Below, one piece after another: positions 1 through 6,254 of a stretch of DNA of 18,722 nucleotides (position 1 is the stretch's first letter; every line of letters begins with the position of its first letter). Location of the stretch: contig JBAWXE010000049.1 of NCBI GenBank assembly GCA_037144255.1, positions 1 through 18,722 of the forward strand, read 5' to 3'. The DNA comes from JBAWXE01 sp037144255 (lineage in GTDB: Bacteria; Bacteroidota; Bacteroidia; Chitinophagales; Chitinophagaceae). The notes under the pieces were generated by a model that worked only from the letters and a program-made list of their open reading frames with translations, did not search any database and was not told the origin of the DNA. The translations under genes were made by a program, and so were the position numbers.

Positions 1-99
1 CCGCTGCCGTGGTATCTAATGTCTTTATTAGGCAAATAGATAATATTTTCATTTATTTATCTTTAATGCTATTTTTTCGTCGAATTCCTTATTCTCTCT

Positions 100-172
100 G
101 GCGCGAGTTTGTAGCCTTGCCTTGTGTCTTGGCTAACTCGTGACTGAATTAGTCAGCCGATTTGCAATCGGC
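100..172. repeat. Chain of three abutting stem-loops, REP-like
   Basis: Three stem-loops follow one another with no spacer. The first pairs 102-109 with 135-142 (core CGAGTT/AACTCG) and 113-116 with 131-134 (AGCC/GGCT), with a 3-nt bulge. The second is TGACT/AGTCA (141-145 with 151-155). The third is GCCGATT/AATCGGC (156-162 with 166-172), loop TGC. The third is followed by ATTTTT, so it could also terminate plus-strand transcription. The opening GGCGCGAGTTTG resembles GGCGCGGATTTG in the palindrome at 587-617. Such extragenic palindromes resemble REP elements mobilised by RAYT transposases; no transposase lies in this window, so that link is inference. Confidence 0.5.
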
Positions 173-197
173 ATTTTTCATTCAATAGCTAAATATA

Positions 198-222
198 CTC
201 AACTATTTGTTGGGCTTTTTTT
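198..222 (+). terminator. Rho-independent terminator-like hairpin
   Basis: The arms 198-203 and 209-214 form a six-base-pair stem (CTCAAC with GTTGGG, one G-T wobble) around a five-base loop. A run of seven T residues follows at 216-222. This is the usual layout of an intrinsic terminator on the plus strand. The transcript it would end must begin upstream, possibly outside the window, because no plus-strand gene precedes it here. Confidence 0.5.
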
Positions 223-295
223 ATGTATTTTCAATCATGCCTACAGGTTGAATATGAGAGATATTTAAGTGAAAGGGGATGTCTAAGGCTCAGCT

Positions 296-397
296 TGCAT
301 GTACCTTGCAGATGCTTGCATTTGCCCTGCATCAGCTTGCATTTAGTGTGCATCATCTGTGCATTTACCTTGCATTATCTGTGCATTTGCCATGCAT
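296..397. repeat. Helically phased TGCA tandem array
   Basis: Ten TGCA tetramers, eight of them TGCAT, start at 296, 307, 317, 328, 338, 349, 360, 371, 382 and 393. The spacings are 11, 10, 11, 10, 11, 11, 11, 11 and 11 bp, close to one helical turn. Seen at larger scale it is a diverged tandem repeat of 21-22 bp with two TGCA per unit; the units starting at 317, 338, 360 and 382 begin TGCATTT. A further TGCA at 457 is 64 bp downstream of the last, about six turns. The function is unknown. Confidence 0.75.
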
Positions 398-586
398 TTT
401 TAAATGGTAAAGAGAGATTAGCGATTGATAATCAATTAGTTGTGGTAATTATGGCTTGCATTTTCATAGTGTTTAGTTTTTTAGTATTCTGAGCTTTGGG
501 AAGGCTTAGAATTTGACACAAAGATACGAAATGGAGGTAGGGGTATCCAAATATTTTATGCACTTTTTATTGAACAATTTACAAAA

Positions 587-617
587 CACTGGCGCGGATT
601 TGCAACCCGTGCCAGTG
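587..617 (-). terminator. Palindromic hairpin, likely terminator of the haem lipoprotein gene
   Basis: CACTGGC (587-593) pairs with GCCAGTG (611-617). The stem continues inward with CGG (595-597) against CCG (607-609) and a TTTGCAA core. Read on the minus strand it lies 16 bases past the stop codon of the haem lipoprotein gene and is followed directly by TTTTG, as expected of an intrinsic terminator. Its GGCGCGGATTTG half resembles the hairpin chain at 100-172, so it may be a dispersed palindromic repeat now serving as a terminator. Confidence 0.5.
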
Positions 618-632
618 TGGGTTCTTTACTCC

Positions 633-1130
633 TTACTTACTCCCCACTTCGAAAACTTGATCAGAGAACGGAGGGCTATCAGGTATCTTAATTGTATTGA
701 AATCAAACTTCACCGCATGGTGGCAGGTATTGCAGGTATTGGTCAGTAGGGTATAGCTACTTCTGAATGCTCCCAGGTCTTTATTTTTTATCGCATTGTT
801 CACACTATCCAGTGCAGGTTGTAGCATAGGTACTTGTGCCACTTCTATTCTATCAGTTACATATTTTTTGATGTTGTCCAGTGTCTCCTCTATTTCCTGC
901 ACCTCAAAATCTGCCAGCTTCCAATTCTCATGCTGCCCTGCAAACCATAGCTTACAATGGTGTATTTGTATCTCGGTCATAAACTCTCCCAATCCCGGCC
1001 TGTAAGTATTGGCTATCTTCTTTTCCAGACTATCTATTCTGCTCAGTAGCAATGGGGTATGGTCCACTACAGCTTCTTTACAACTAATAACTGTGATGGT
1101 TAGTATACAGAGTATGATAATGCGTTTCAT
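633..1130 (-). CDS. Haem-binding (CxxCH) lipoprotein, cytochrome c'-like
   Basis: The 165-residue protein starts with a lipoprotein signal (hydrophobic residues 3-14, Cys17 in VISC), so the mature protein should be lipid-anchored in the envelope. A single haem c attachment motif, CNTCH (133-137), lies in the C-terminal third, the usual place in four-helix cytochromes c'. The rest is predicted mostly helical, with a conserved-looking block HHCKLWFAGQHENWKLADFE (57-76). A role as a small periplasmic haem protein, perhaps in electron transfer or gas binding, is inference from the motif. The gene stands alone, divergent from the TPR gene. A TAACTTTG box on the minus strand at 1142-1135, only a few bases from the ATG, could be the -7 element of a promoter giving a nearly leaderless mRNA, but no TTTG box is found at the right distance. 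A hairpin at 587-617 probably ends the transcript. Confidence 0.75.
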   Translation of the reverse strand: MKRIIILCILTITVISCKEAVVDHTPLLLSRIDSLEKKIANTYRPGLGEFMTEIQIHHCKLWFAGQHENWKLADFEVQEIEETLDNIKKYVTDRIEVAQVPMLQPALDSVNNAIKNKDLGAFRSSYTLLTNTCNTCHHAVKFDFNTIKIPDSPPFSDQVFEVGSK

Positions 1131-1211
1131 ACCCCAAAGTTACAGTTTGTATATATTAGTAGTTATACACACAGGGCCATTAATAATCTTGCGTTAATAA
1201 TAAATAATGTA

Positions 1212-1242
1212 TTGCTAAGCTTCTGATGTATACTTATATTTA
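1212..1242 (+). promoter_or_regulatory. Weak candidate promoter of the secreted TPR gene
   Basis: TTG at 1212-1214 is followed after 20 bases by TATATTTA (1235-1242). This resembles the Bacteroidota housekeeping consensus (TTTG, 19-21 bases, TAnnTTTG) with an A in place of the last G. It lies 28 bases upstream of the ATG. Such matches occur by chance in AT-rich DNA, so the call is tentative. Confidence 0.3.
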
Positions 1243-1270
1243 TATCCCCCAATAACTTTAATAAAAGGCT

Positions 1271-2479
1271 ATGTCTTTGCTAGCTCGCTTGTTTTGTATA
1301 ACATCTTTTCTGGCATTCTATATCAATGCCGGCCAGCTCTATGCAGCTGCCAAAAAGAATAACAAACACGTAGACCCTCAGGAAGCACAGACTATATTAA
1401 GCACCATTTCTCTCAAAATATTAGAACGCGACACATCGCTTATTATCGATGAGATAGACCATGCACGAGATCGTTTTATCCTTGGTAAGAACGATAATGA
1501 ATTAGCACCTCTGTATTATTGTTACATCCTATACTACACAGGTACCAGCAAAGACTCTTGCAATAAATATTATGCACTCTCTCTCGATCTGGCAGACAGG
1601 ACAAATAATGATTCCCTCAGAGCTCGTCTATATCTCTACGATGCTAACAGGCATCGCGATGAGGCCGGCAAAGTATCAGCATTGAAAAAAGCTGAGGATT
1701 ATGCCAGGCGTTCTGCCAACATTCAACTGCAGGCCAAAACCAGTATGCTCTTGGGAAATTACTTTTTTACCAGAGACCCCGCTAAATGTATAGAATATGA
1801 AAACAGGGCCGCATCATTAGCTACACAGCTCAATGATCAGGAGCGTTTGGTACAGTGCATGCAGAACCTAGCTTTTACTTATGATGAGACTTTGCACGAT
1901 TATCCCAAAGCTATAGAGTATGTGCAGGCGGCTATCACTATCAATAAAGAACTGAAGGAGGTTTCAGCCGAGGCAAATATGCTCAAATATCTGGGCATGT
2001 TACAAGGTAAGTTGGGCGAACTTACAGAGGCAAAACTGAGTATCGCTCAGGCCATAGATAAATTCACCTCTGTCAATAATGAAAAGGGCATTGCTGTTTG
2101 TTATTTTGATATGGCTTCTGCTTTCGAGCAGGTACATCTGTTAGATTCTGCTATTTATTATTTGAAATTTGCCAAAAGCATTTGGGAAAAACAAGAAGAT
2201 CCTACCACAGTTTTCGAGCAACGAATATTTCTTATTAATGTTGTCCTAATGCGTATTTACATTGCTTCTAATCAGTCCCGTTTGGCTTACGATGTCTATT
2301 CCGAAAACAAACCTTACGAATCATCAGATAATGTGCACTGGCAGTCCCGTTTGGATTTTTATAAGCTCAGTCGCGAATATTTTCTCAATACAGGAAATAA
2401 TAGGCCGGCAAAAGAGTATCTCACTATTTATAATGCATTAAAAGACAGTCTTTTACAGCAGTCTGTCATTGTTCAGTAA
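1271..2479 (+). CDS. Secreted tetratricopeptide repeat protein
   Basis: This 402-residue protein has an N-terminal signal sequence (hydrophobic residues 3-26, probable cleavage after LYA). The rest is an alpha-helical solenoid with several TPR-like units. The clearest are around residues 153-290: LGNYFFTRDPAKCIEYENRA, then AFTYDETLHDYPKAIEYVQA, LGMLQGKLGELTEAKLSIAQ and FDMASAFEQVHLLDSAIYYL. No transmembrane helix or catalytic domain follows. It ends in YLTIYNALKDSLLQQSVIVQ, which resembles the sensor of the kinase encoded just downstream (NYLLKYSEIKDSISIIYKKL) at the point where that protein enters its linker and membrane helix. It may therefore be a kinase relative that lost its signalling half, or a stand-alone periplasmic partner. 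No kinase remnant is readable in the roughly 100 bases after the stop. Confidence 0.75.
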   Translation: MSLLARLFCITSFLAFYINAGQLYAAAKKNNKHVDPQEAQTILSTISLKILERDTSLIIDEIDHARDRFILGKNDNELAPLYYCYILYYTGTSKDSCNKYYALSLDLADRTNNDSLRARLYLYDANRHRDEAGKVSALKKAEDYARRSANIQLQAKTSMLLGNYFFTRDPAKCIEYENRAASLATQLNDQERLVQCMQNLAFTYDETLHDYPKAIEYVQAAITINKELKEVSAEANMLKYLGMLQGKLGELTEAKLSIAQAIDKFTSVNNEKGIAVCYFDMASAFEQVHLLDSAIYYLKFAKSIWEKQEDPTTVFEQRIFLINVVLMRIYIASNQSRLAYDVYSENKPYESSDNVHWQSRLDFYKLSREYFLNTGNNRPAKEYLTIYNALKDSLLQQSVIVQ

Positions 2480-2578
2480 ACATTAGTGCATTTACTTGTT
2501 TAATATTCTTCTTTGTTATTATTTTTACATTGTATTGTAGGTTACTAGTAAAGAGATCATTTCATAAGTTCCATTTTA

Positions 2579-3043
2579 ATGCTTTTTATAGACAGGATAT
2601 TTTTATTTAAAACCAAACTTATGTCTAATGGTACTACTAATATAAGTAGTGTCACATTATTTTTTATTTGTCTAATGTTTTTCTCTTCATGTTTCAGAAG
2701 TTTAAACAAAGAGAATATAGTCATGAGTCCCTATCTCGATTCGATGCGCAACATGGCCTCTCATCTTCCTGCTAATGAAGGGCATCCATTAAAGAGTATT
2801 CAGTATCTCGATTCTGTATATGCTCAATACAAGAATGTCAATGTGCTGGATAAGTTTAGATATTATGTTTTCTGCTGCAATGTTTATCAGGTACAATTAT
2901 CAGATGATAAGAAAGCTATGCTATATGCAGATAGTTTGGTAGATATTATAGAAAAGCACAGTGCACATTACAATTTTACAACAGAGCCTGCTCTCGCTTA
3001 TTATTCCAAAGGTGATGTGCATTTTTGCACAGGGATTTTATAG
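2579..3043 (+). CDS. TPR sensor histidine kinase, N-terminal fragment before the frameshift
   Basis: This is the exported start of a sensor kinase whose remainder lies in another frame from 3015 on. The first ATG is at 2579, but an in-frame ATG at 2621 (residue 15) gives a more normal lipoprotein signal: MSNGTTNISS, then a hydrophobic stretch ending FFSSC, with Cys38 (Cys24 from the second start) as possible lipid anchor. After that come helices typical of a TPR sensor, with the YLDSVYAQYKN and ALAYYSKGD segments. The final five residues (CTGIL) are out-of-frame sequence. Removing one T from the T5 run at 3022-3026 joins GDVHF to AQGFYSDAYDYYYKAKK. The restored protein would have 710 residues from 2579, or 696 from 2621. 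The fragment alone would be a short lipoprotein with incomplete repeats. Confidence 0.6.
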   Translation: MLFIDRIFLFKTKLMSNGTTNISSVTLFFICLMFFSSCFRSLNKENIVMSPYLDSMRNMASHLPANEGHPLKSIQYLDSVYAQYKNVNVLDKFRYYVFCCNVYQVQLSDDKKAMLYADSLVDIIEKHSAHYNFTTEPALAYYSKGDVHFCTGIL

Positions 3044-4712
3044 CGATGCCTATGATTACTACTATAAAGCTAAAAAAGCTGCTACCGACAAGTTCGAAGC
3101 TTGTGAGATGGGCGATTATAATTATAGATTAGGAATGGTATTATATAAACAGGAAAAATATGCAGAAGCCGCTAATTATTTCAAAGAGTGTTATGATCAA
3201 ACTTCTACATGTGGCGATCAGTATTTTAATGTCTTTTATCGTAAGCAAGAAGTATTAAATAATACAGCACTTAGTTTCTTTAAAAATGGTCATCTCGATT
3301 CTGCACTTGAATATTATAATAAGGCTCAAAAGTATATAACTTTAAATTATAAAAAATATAAATACATACCAGAGGATGCATATCTCGTTGCTCAGGCTGT
3401 AATTAATGGTAATATGGGTAGTGTATACTACTCAAAAAAAGATTATAAGACTGCCGAAGAACTATTTAAAGAAAGTATTGATGTGAACAGCAAGCCTGGT
3501 CATGACCTAAATGATGGGCAGCTTACAAAGGTGAAATTAGCTAATTTATACTTCGATCTGGGTAATTATAAATCCATGTTGGATGTGTTGACACAAACTA
3601 AAACCATTTTAGATACGCTTCCTAATAAAGCTGTTGAAGAGGGTTGGAACAATGTCATGTGGAAATATTATTCACATGAAAAGCAGCCAGAAAAAGCTTT
3701 CAATTATTTATTGAAATATTCAGAAATAAAAGATTCTATATCAATTATTTATAAGAAATTAAGAGACATGGATATGACCGAAAGAGTCAGCAGTCTCGAG
3801 AAGCAATATCAGATTAATATCCTTCGTAAAGGCAATGAACTGAAGCAATTGTATCTGGTCATTGCAGTGATAGTTTTGCTTATGTCTATGGTAATAGGGA
3901 TGTTGGTATTGCAAAACTTGAATAAGTCTAAATATAATGTCAGGGTATTAAAGCATTTGAATGATCAGGTGAATGAGCAAAAGGTAAAATTGGAAAATGC
4001 ATTAGCACAATTAGAGATACGTAATAAGGAAAAAGATAGAATACTTCGTGCAGTAGCTCACGATCTGATGAACCCTATTGCGGCAATTTCTTCTCTTTCG
4101 GACCTTGTTCTATTTGGATCTGAGAATCTTACAGATGAACAAAAAGAGTATTTGGAACTAATAAAAAGTGTATGTACCAATGCTATCACGCTTAGTAAAG
4201 AGATATTAGAAGCTGCAACTGCTATCGACCCAAAGACATTAGAAAAAGCACCCATCAGTGTTAATTCATTATTGAAAGATTGCGTTGACCTGTTGAGATT
4301 TAGGGCTGCGGAAAAAAATCAAAAGATTGACATCAGTTTGCCGGATGAGGCTCAAGAGCTATTGTTGAATAAAGAGAAGATATGGAGAGCTATAGGTAAT
4401 ATTATCGGTAATGCTATTAAGTTTAGTCCCGAATCAGCTACCATATGTGTTGGGTTAAGATATATTGAAGATGGGGCATTGATCACTATTAAGGATCAGG
4501 GTATAGGCATACCACATGCCATAAAAGATAAAGTATTCGAAACTTTTACTGAGGCACGTCGTTTAGGAACTTCTGGCGAAAAGCCATTTGGTTTAGGATT
4601 GTCAATTTCCCGACAAGTAGTTGAGGCTCATGGTGGTAAGATATGGTTTGAAAGTGAGCTTGGTAATGGTACTACTTTTTATATATACTTACCTCAAAAT
4701 GCAATTGTATAG
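2961..4712 (+). CDS. TPR sensor histidine kinase, kinase-bearing fragment
   Basis: In this 583-codon frame the first roughly 20 residues overlap the preceding fragment out of frame and are not homologous sequence; real kinase sequence begins near AQGFYSDA (residue 23). TPR-like helices fill residues 25-260 and a coiled-coil region runs to about 295. One membrane helix (298-319) and a second coiled coil (330-360) follow. The DHp domain carries the phosphoacceptor His367 in AHDLMNPI. The HATPase domain has an N box (NIIGNAIKFSP, 480-490), G1 box (DQGIGIP, 512-518), F box (VFETFTEAR, 525-533) and G2 box (GLGLSISR, 544-551), so catalysis looks intact. It would autophosphorylate on His and pass the phosphate to a response regulator; none is encoded nearby. 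Without the upstream signal sequence the TPR sensor could not be exported, so this fragment alone is unlikely to sense periplasmic cues. A cytoplasmic-start product from ATG 3015 remains possible. Confidence 0.8.
   Translation: MHITILQQSLLSLIIPKVMCIFAQGFYSDAYDYYYKAKKAATDKFEACEMGDYNYRLGMVLYKQEKYAEAANYFKECYDQTSTCGDQYFNVFYRKQEVLNNTALSFFKNGHLDSALEYYNKAQKYITLNYKKYKYIPEDAYLVAQAVINGNMGSVYYSKKDYKTAEELFKESIDVNSKPGHDLNDGQLTKVKLANLYFDLGNYKSMLDVLTQTKTILDTLPNKAVEEGWNNVMWKYYSHEKQPEKAFNYLLKYSEIKDSISIIYKKLRDMDMTERVSSLEKQYQINILRKGNELKQLYLVIAVIVLLMSMVIGMLVLQNLNKSKYNVRVLKHLNDQVNEQKVKLENALAQLEIRNKEKDRILRAVAHDLMNPIAAISSLSDLVLFGSENLTDEQKEYLELIKSVCTNAITLSKEILEAATAIDPKTLEKAPISVNSLLKDCVDLLRFRAAEKNQKIDISLPDEAQELLLNKEKIWRAIGNIIGNAIKFSPESATICVGLRYIEDGALITIKDQGIGIPHAIKDKVFETFTEARRLGTSGEKPFGLGLSISRQVVEAHGGKIWFESELGNGTTFYIYLPQNAIV
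3022..3026 (+). other. Frameshift site in the histidine kinase gene (T5 run)
   Basis: The run of five T residues is where the reading frame changes. With five T the upstream frame meets TAG at 3041-3043. With four T it continues GDVHF-AQGFYSDA into the kinase. It may be a true mutation, a slippage site, or an error in the assembled sequence. Confidence 0.7.
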
Positions 4713-4716
4713 TGAT

Positions 4717-4737
4717 AATTATTTGTTGTAAATAATT
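4717..4737 (+). terminator. AT-only hairpin after the kinase gene
   Basis: AATTATTT (4717-4724) and AAATAATT (4730-4737) form a perfect 8-bp stem with a 5-base loop, starting four bases past the stop codon. There is no G/C in the stem and no long T-run, so it would be a weak terminator. It may instead protect the 3' end, or be chance in AT-rich DNA. Confidence 0.25.
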
Positions 4738-4838
4738 GACATTTAATTATTTATAATTGTTATCGATTGTTTTAGTTTAGCATATGTACTAAAAATATAC
4801 TAATGATATTGACTTGTATTAATATCTAATATATGTTG

Positions 4839-4869
4839 TTTGTACGATTCTTTTTTTACTTTACATTTA
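4839..4869 (+). promoter_or_regulatory. Bacteroidota-type promoter of the beta-barrel gene
   Basis: TTTG (4839-4842), exactly 19 bases, then TACATTTA (4862-4869). This matches the TTTG-N19-TAnnTTTG consensus except for the last base. Transcription would start near 4876, just upstream of the ATG at 4890 but downstream of the ATG at 4833, which argues that 4890 is the real start codon. Confidence 0.5.
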
Positions 4870-4889
4870 TTTTTTGGTCAAATATCTAT

Positions 4890-5582
4890 ATGTGTACAAG
4901 GGGTATTAAAGCAGGCTGTATATGGATGGTGTGTATACTATCTGCAATATGTGCTGATGCTCAAGTGCAGAACCTTATGGAGAACCCTGATCGGACATTT
5001 TATGGAGGTTTGGTTTTGGGAGGTAATATGACCCAGGTAGATGGAGATACATATGCAGGTTATTATAAGATAGGTATTAATGCAGGGGCAATAGTTTATA
5101 CTCGTTTTACAGATGAAATGGCGGCTAGTTTAGAGATATTGTATTCTCAAAAGGGTAGCAGAGGTATTAATGTTACTTCGTCGCCATATGTAGGAGAGTA
5201 TATAGAGAAGTATTTTTTAGATCTGAATTATGTTGAAGTTCCCTTGTTATTGAATTATTTTCAAAGAGGTAGTAGGCTTAATTATAATATTGGAGCCTCC
5301 TACTCTTATCTTATTGGCTCAAGTGAAAGATTGGAAACAGATCAGCCACCTGTAGTATTTGATCCATCTATATTTACTTTTCGTAAGGCTGATTTTGATC
5401 TGGTAGTAGGTATTGGTTATAAAGTTTGGAAGGGCTGGTTTCTGAATGCGCGCTTCCAATATTCGATTTTTAGTATACGTGATGCTGATAAGATACCTAT
5501 TGGTTTTGGTACTCACGATCAATACAATAACATGATGGTTGTAAGGTTGGTGTATGTATTTAATTCAGAATCAACATATTGA
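4890..5582 (+). CDS. Outer-membrane beta-barrel protein (PorT/OMP_b-brl_2-like)
   Basis: From ATG 4890 the protein has 230 residues and starts with a standard signal peptide: CTRGIK, a hydrophobic core, then ADA before QVQNL. The frame is open back to ATG 4833, but the added residues (MLFVRFFFYFTFIFWSNIY) give an odd double-hydrophobic start and contain the promoter match, so the shorter form is preferred. The mature part has alternating amphipathic strands typical of small barrels: FYGGLVLGGNMTQVDG near the N terminus, then ASLEILYSQKGSR, VEVPLLLNYF, LNYNIGASYSYLIG, FDLVVGIGYKVW, FLNARFQYSIFS, and a final strand MMVVRLVYVFN. The VEVPLLLNYF block is a hallmark of the porin-like family common in Bacteroidota. 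Specific cargo or function cannot be told from sequence. It lies downstream of the sensor kinase but has its own promoter. Confidence 0.8.
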   Translation: MCTRGIKAGCIWMVCILSAICADAQVQNLMENPDRTFYGGLVLGGNMTQVDGDTYAGYYKIGINAGAIVYTRFTDEMAASLEILYSQKGSRGINVTSSPYVGEYIEKYFLDLNYVEVPLLLNYFQRGSRLNYNIGASYSYLIGSSERLETDQPPVVFDPSIFTFRKADFDLVVGIGYKVWKGWFLNARFQYSIFSIRDADKIPIGFGTHDQYNNMMVVRLVYVFNSESTY

Positions 5583-5649
5583 TAAACAATATTTTACAAC
5601 AGTTATATAGTGTACTGATTTAGGATAAGTTATAAAGATAAGGCTACAA

Positions 5650-6072
5650 TCACTCATCATCTTTAGGGGTAACATCTTCATAAACGAAGATATTAGATTG
5701 GAAGTTATTATCATAGAAAGTATTGATCTTTACATCTATTCCATGATTGCTATTGGTCCATTTTTTATTATTGATCACTACTTTAAAATTATCTTGTGCA
5801 GATTCTAACAGTGCACCAAATACATCTGTTTCTTTAGGTACTAATATTGAATAATTGCATCTACCGGTCTTGCTATTAATAAAGAAGAAACCAATTGCTA
5901 CATCGTCGCTGGTCTTTATCATATAACTTTCATCATCGTTATAATCTATGATCTTGATATTGGCATTGGCATGATTGTTAAGGATCTCGAATTGAGTAGC
6001 ATTAATAAAGCCTTGACCTCTTGCAAAGAGGGATGTACATAATAAGGTGATTATTAAGATAAATTGTTTCAT
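5650..6072 (-). CDS. Small secreted protein of unknown function
   Basis: A TTG at 6081 extends the frame by three codons, but the ATG at 6072 (MKQFILIITLLCTSLFARGQ) starts a normal signal peptide and is preferred, giving 140 residues. Cleavage is likely after ARG or at the following Gln. The mature part of about 120 residues is acidic at its end (VTPKDDE) and has alternating beta-like segments such as ESYMIKTSDDVAIGFFFINS and CNYSILVPKE. I do not recognise a family. It converges with the beta-barrel gene, with 67 bases between the stop codons and no clear hairpin there. It is separated from the upstream AsmA-like gene by a terminator at 6196-6230, so it is probably transcribed alone. Confidence 0.65.
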   Translation of the reverse strand: MKQFILIITLLCTSLFARGQGFINATQFEILNNHANANIKIIDYNDDESYMIKTSDDVAIGFFFINSKTGRCNYSILVPKETDVFGALLESAQDNFKVVINNKKWTNSNHGIDVKINTFYDNNFQSNIFVYEDVTPKDDE

Positions 6073-6195
6073 GGGAGACAAAATAGTTTTGCAGTATATG
6101 GTGATCTATATAGTAGCTACTAATTATGATGTAAAAGTAAATAGAAAATACATATGGTAAATTGCCTTAACATCGCGACAACATTTTGACATAAA

Positions 6196-6230
6196 AATGA
6201 AAAGGCCCGAACCTTTTGTAAAGTTCGGGC
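6196..6230 (-). terminator. Rho-independent terminator of the AsmA-like gene
   Basis: GCCCGAAC (6205-6212) and GTTCGGGC (6223-6230) form a perfect 8-bp stem with a 10-base loop. On the minus strand it is followed by CTTTTCATTTTT. It lies 24 bases past the stop codon of the AsmA-like gene, so it ends that transcript. Confidence 0.8.
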
Positions 6231-6254
6231 GCTAGTTATATATGGTGTTAATTT

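Larger units (their letters stand above)
1..632. other. Non-coding, repeat-rich intergenic region
   Basis: No convincing gene is present. The stretch holds a hairpin chain, a terminator-like hairpin, a phased TGCA array and a palindrome, each listed separately. The only long plus-strand reading frame (223-492) runs through the TGCA repeats. It gives a Cys/His/Leu-rich peptide with no recognisable family, and the repeat unit is 21-22 bp, so reading frame is not preserved between copies. A minus-strand ATG at 52-50 opens a short frame (MKILSICLIKTLDTTAA) that leaves the window and could be the beginning of a neighbouring gene. That is too short to judge. Confidence 0.6.

Noticed and set aside
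1..52. Minus-strand start of a gene (MKILSICLIKTLDTTAA)
   Set aside because: Only 17 codons are inside the window, with no promoter or family support.
100..172. tRNA or integron attC site
   Set aside because: The stems do not form a cloverleaf, there is no T-loop consensus, and no attC core GTTRRRY pair or cassette gene is seen.
296..397. CRISPR array
   Set aside because: The repeats are only 21-22 bp, directly adjacent, diverged and without unique spacers; no cas gene is present.
223..492. Plus-strand 89-codon frame rich in Cys, His and Leu
   Set aside because: It runs through the 21-22 bp TGCA repeats, whose length does not keep frame, and has no family likeness or clear start signal.
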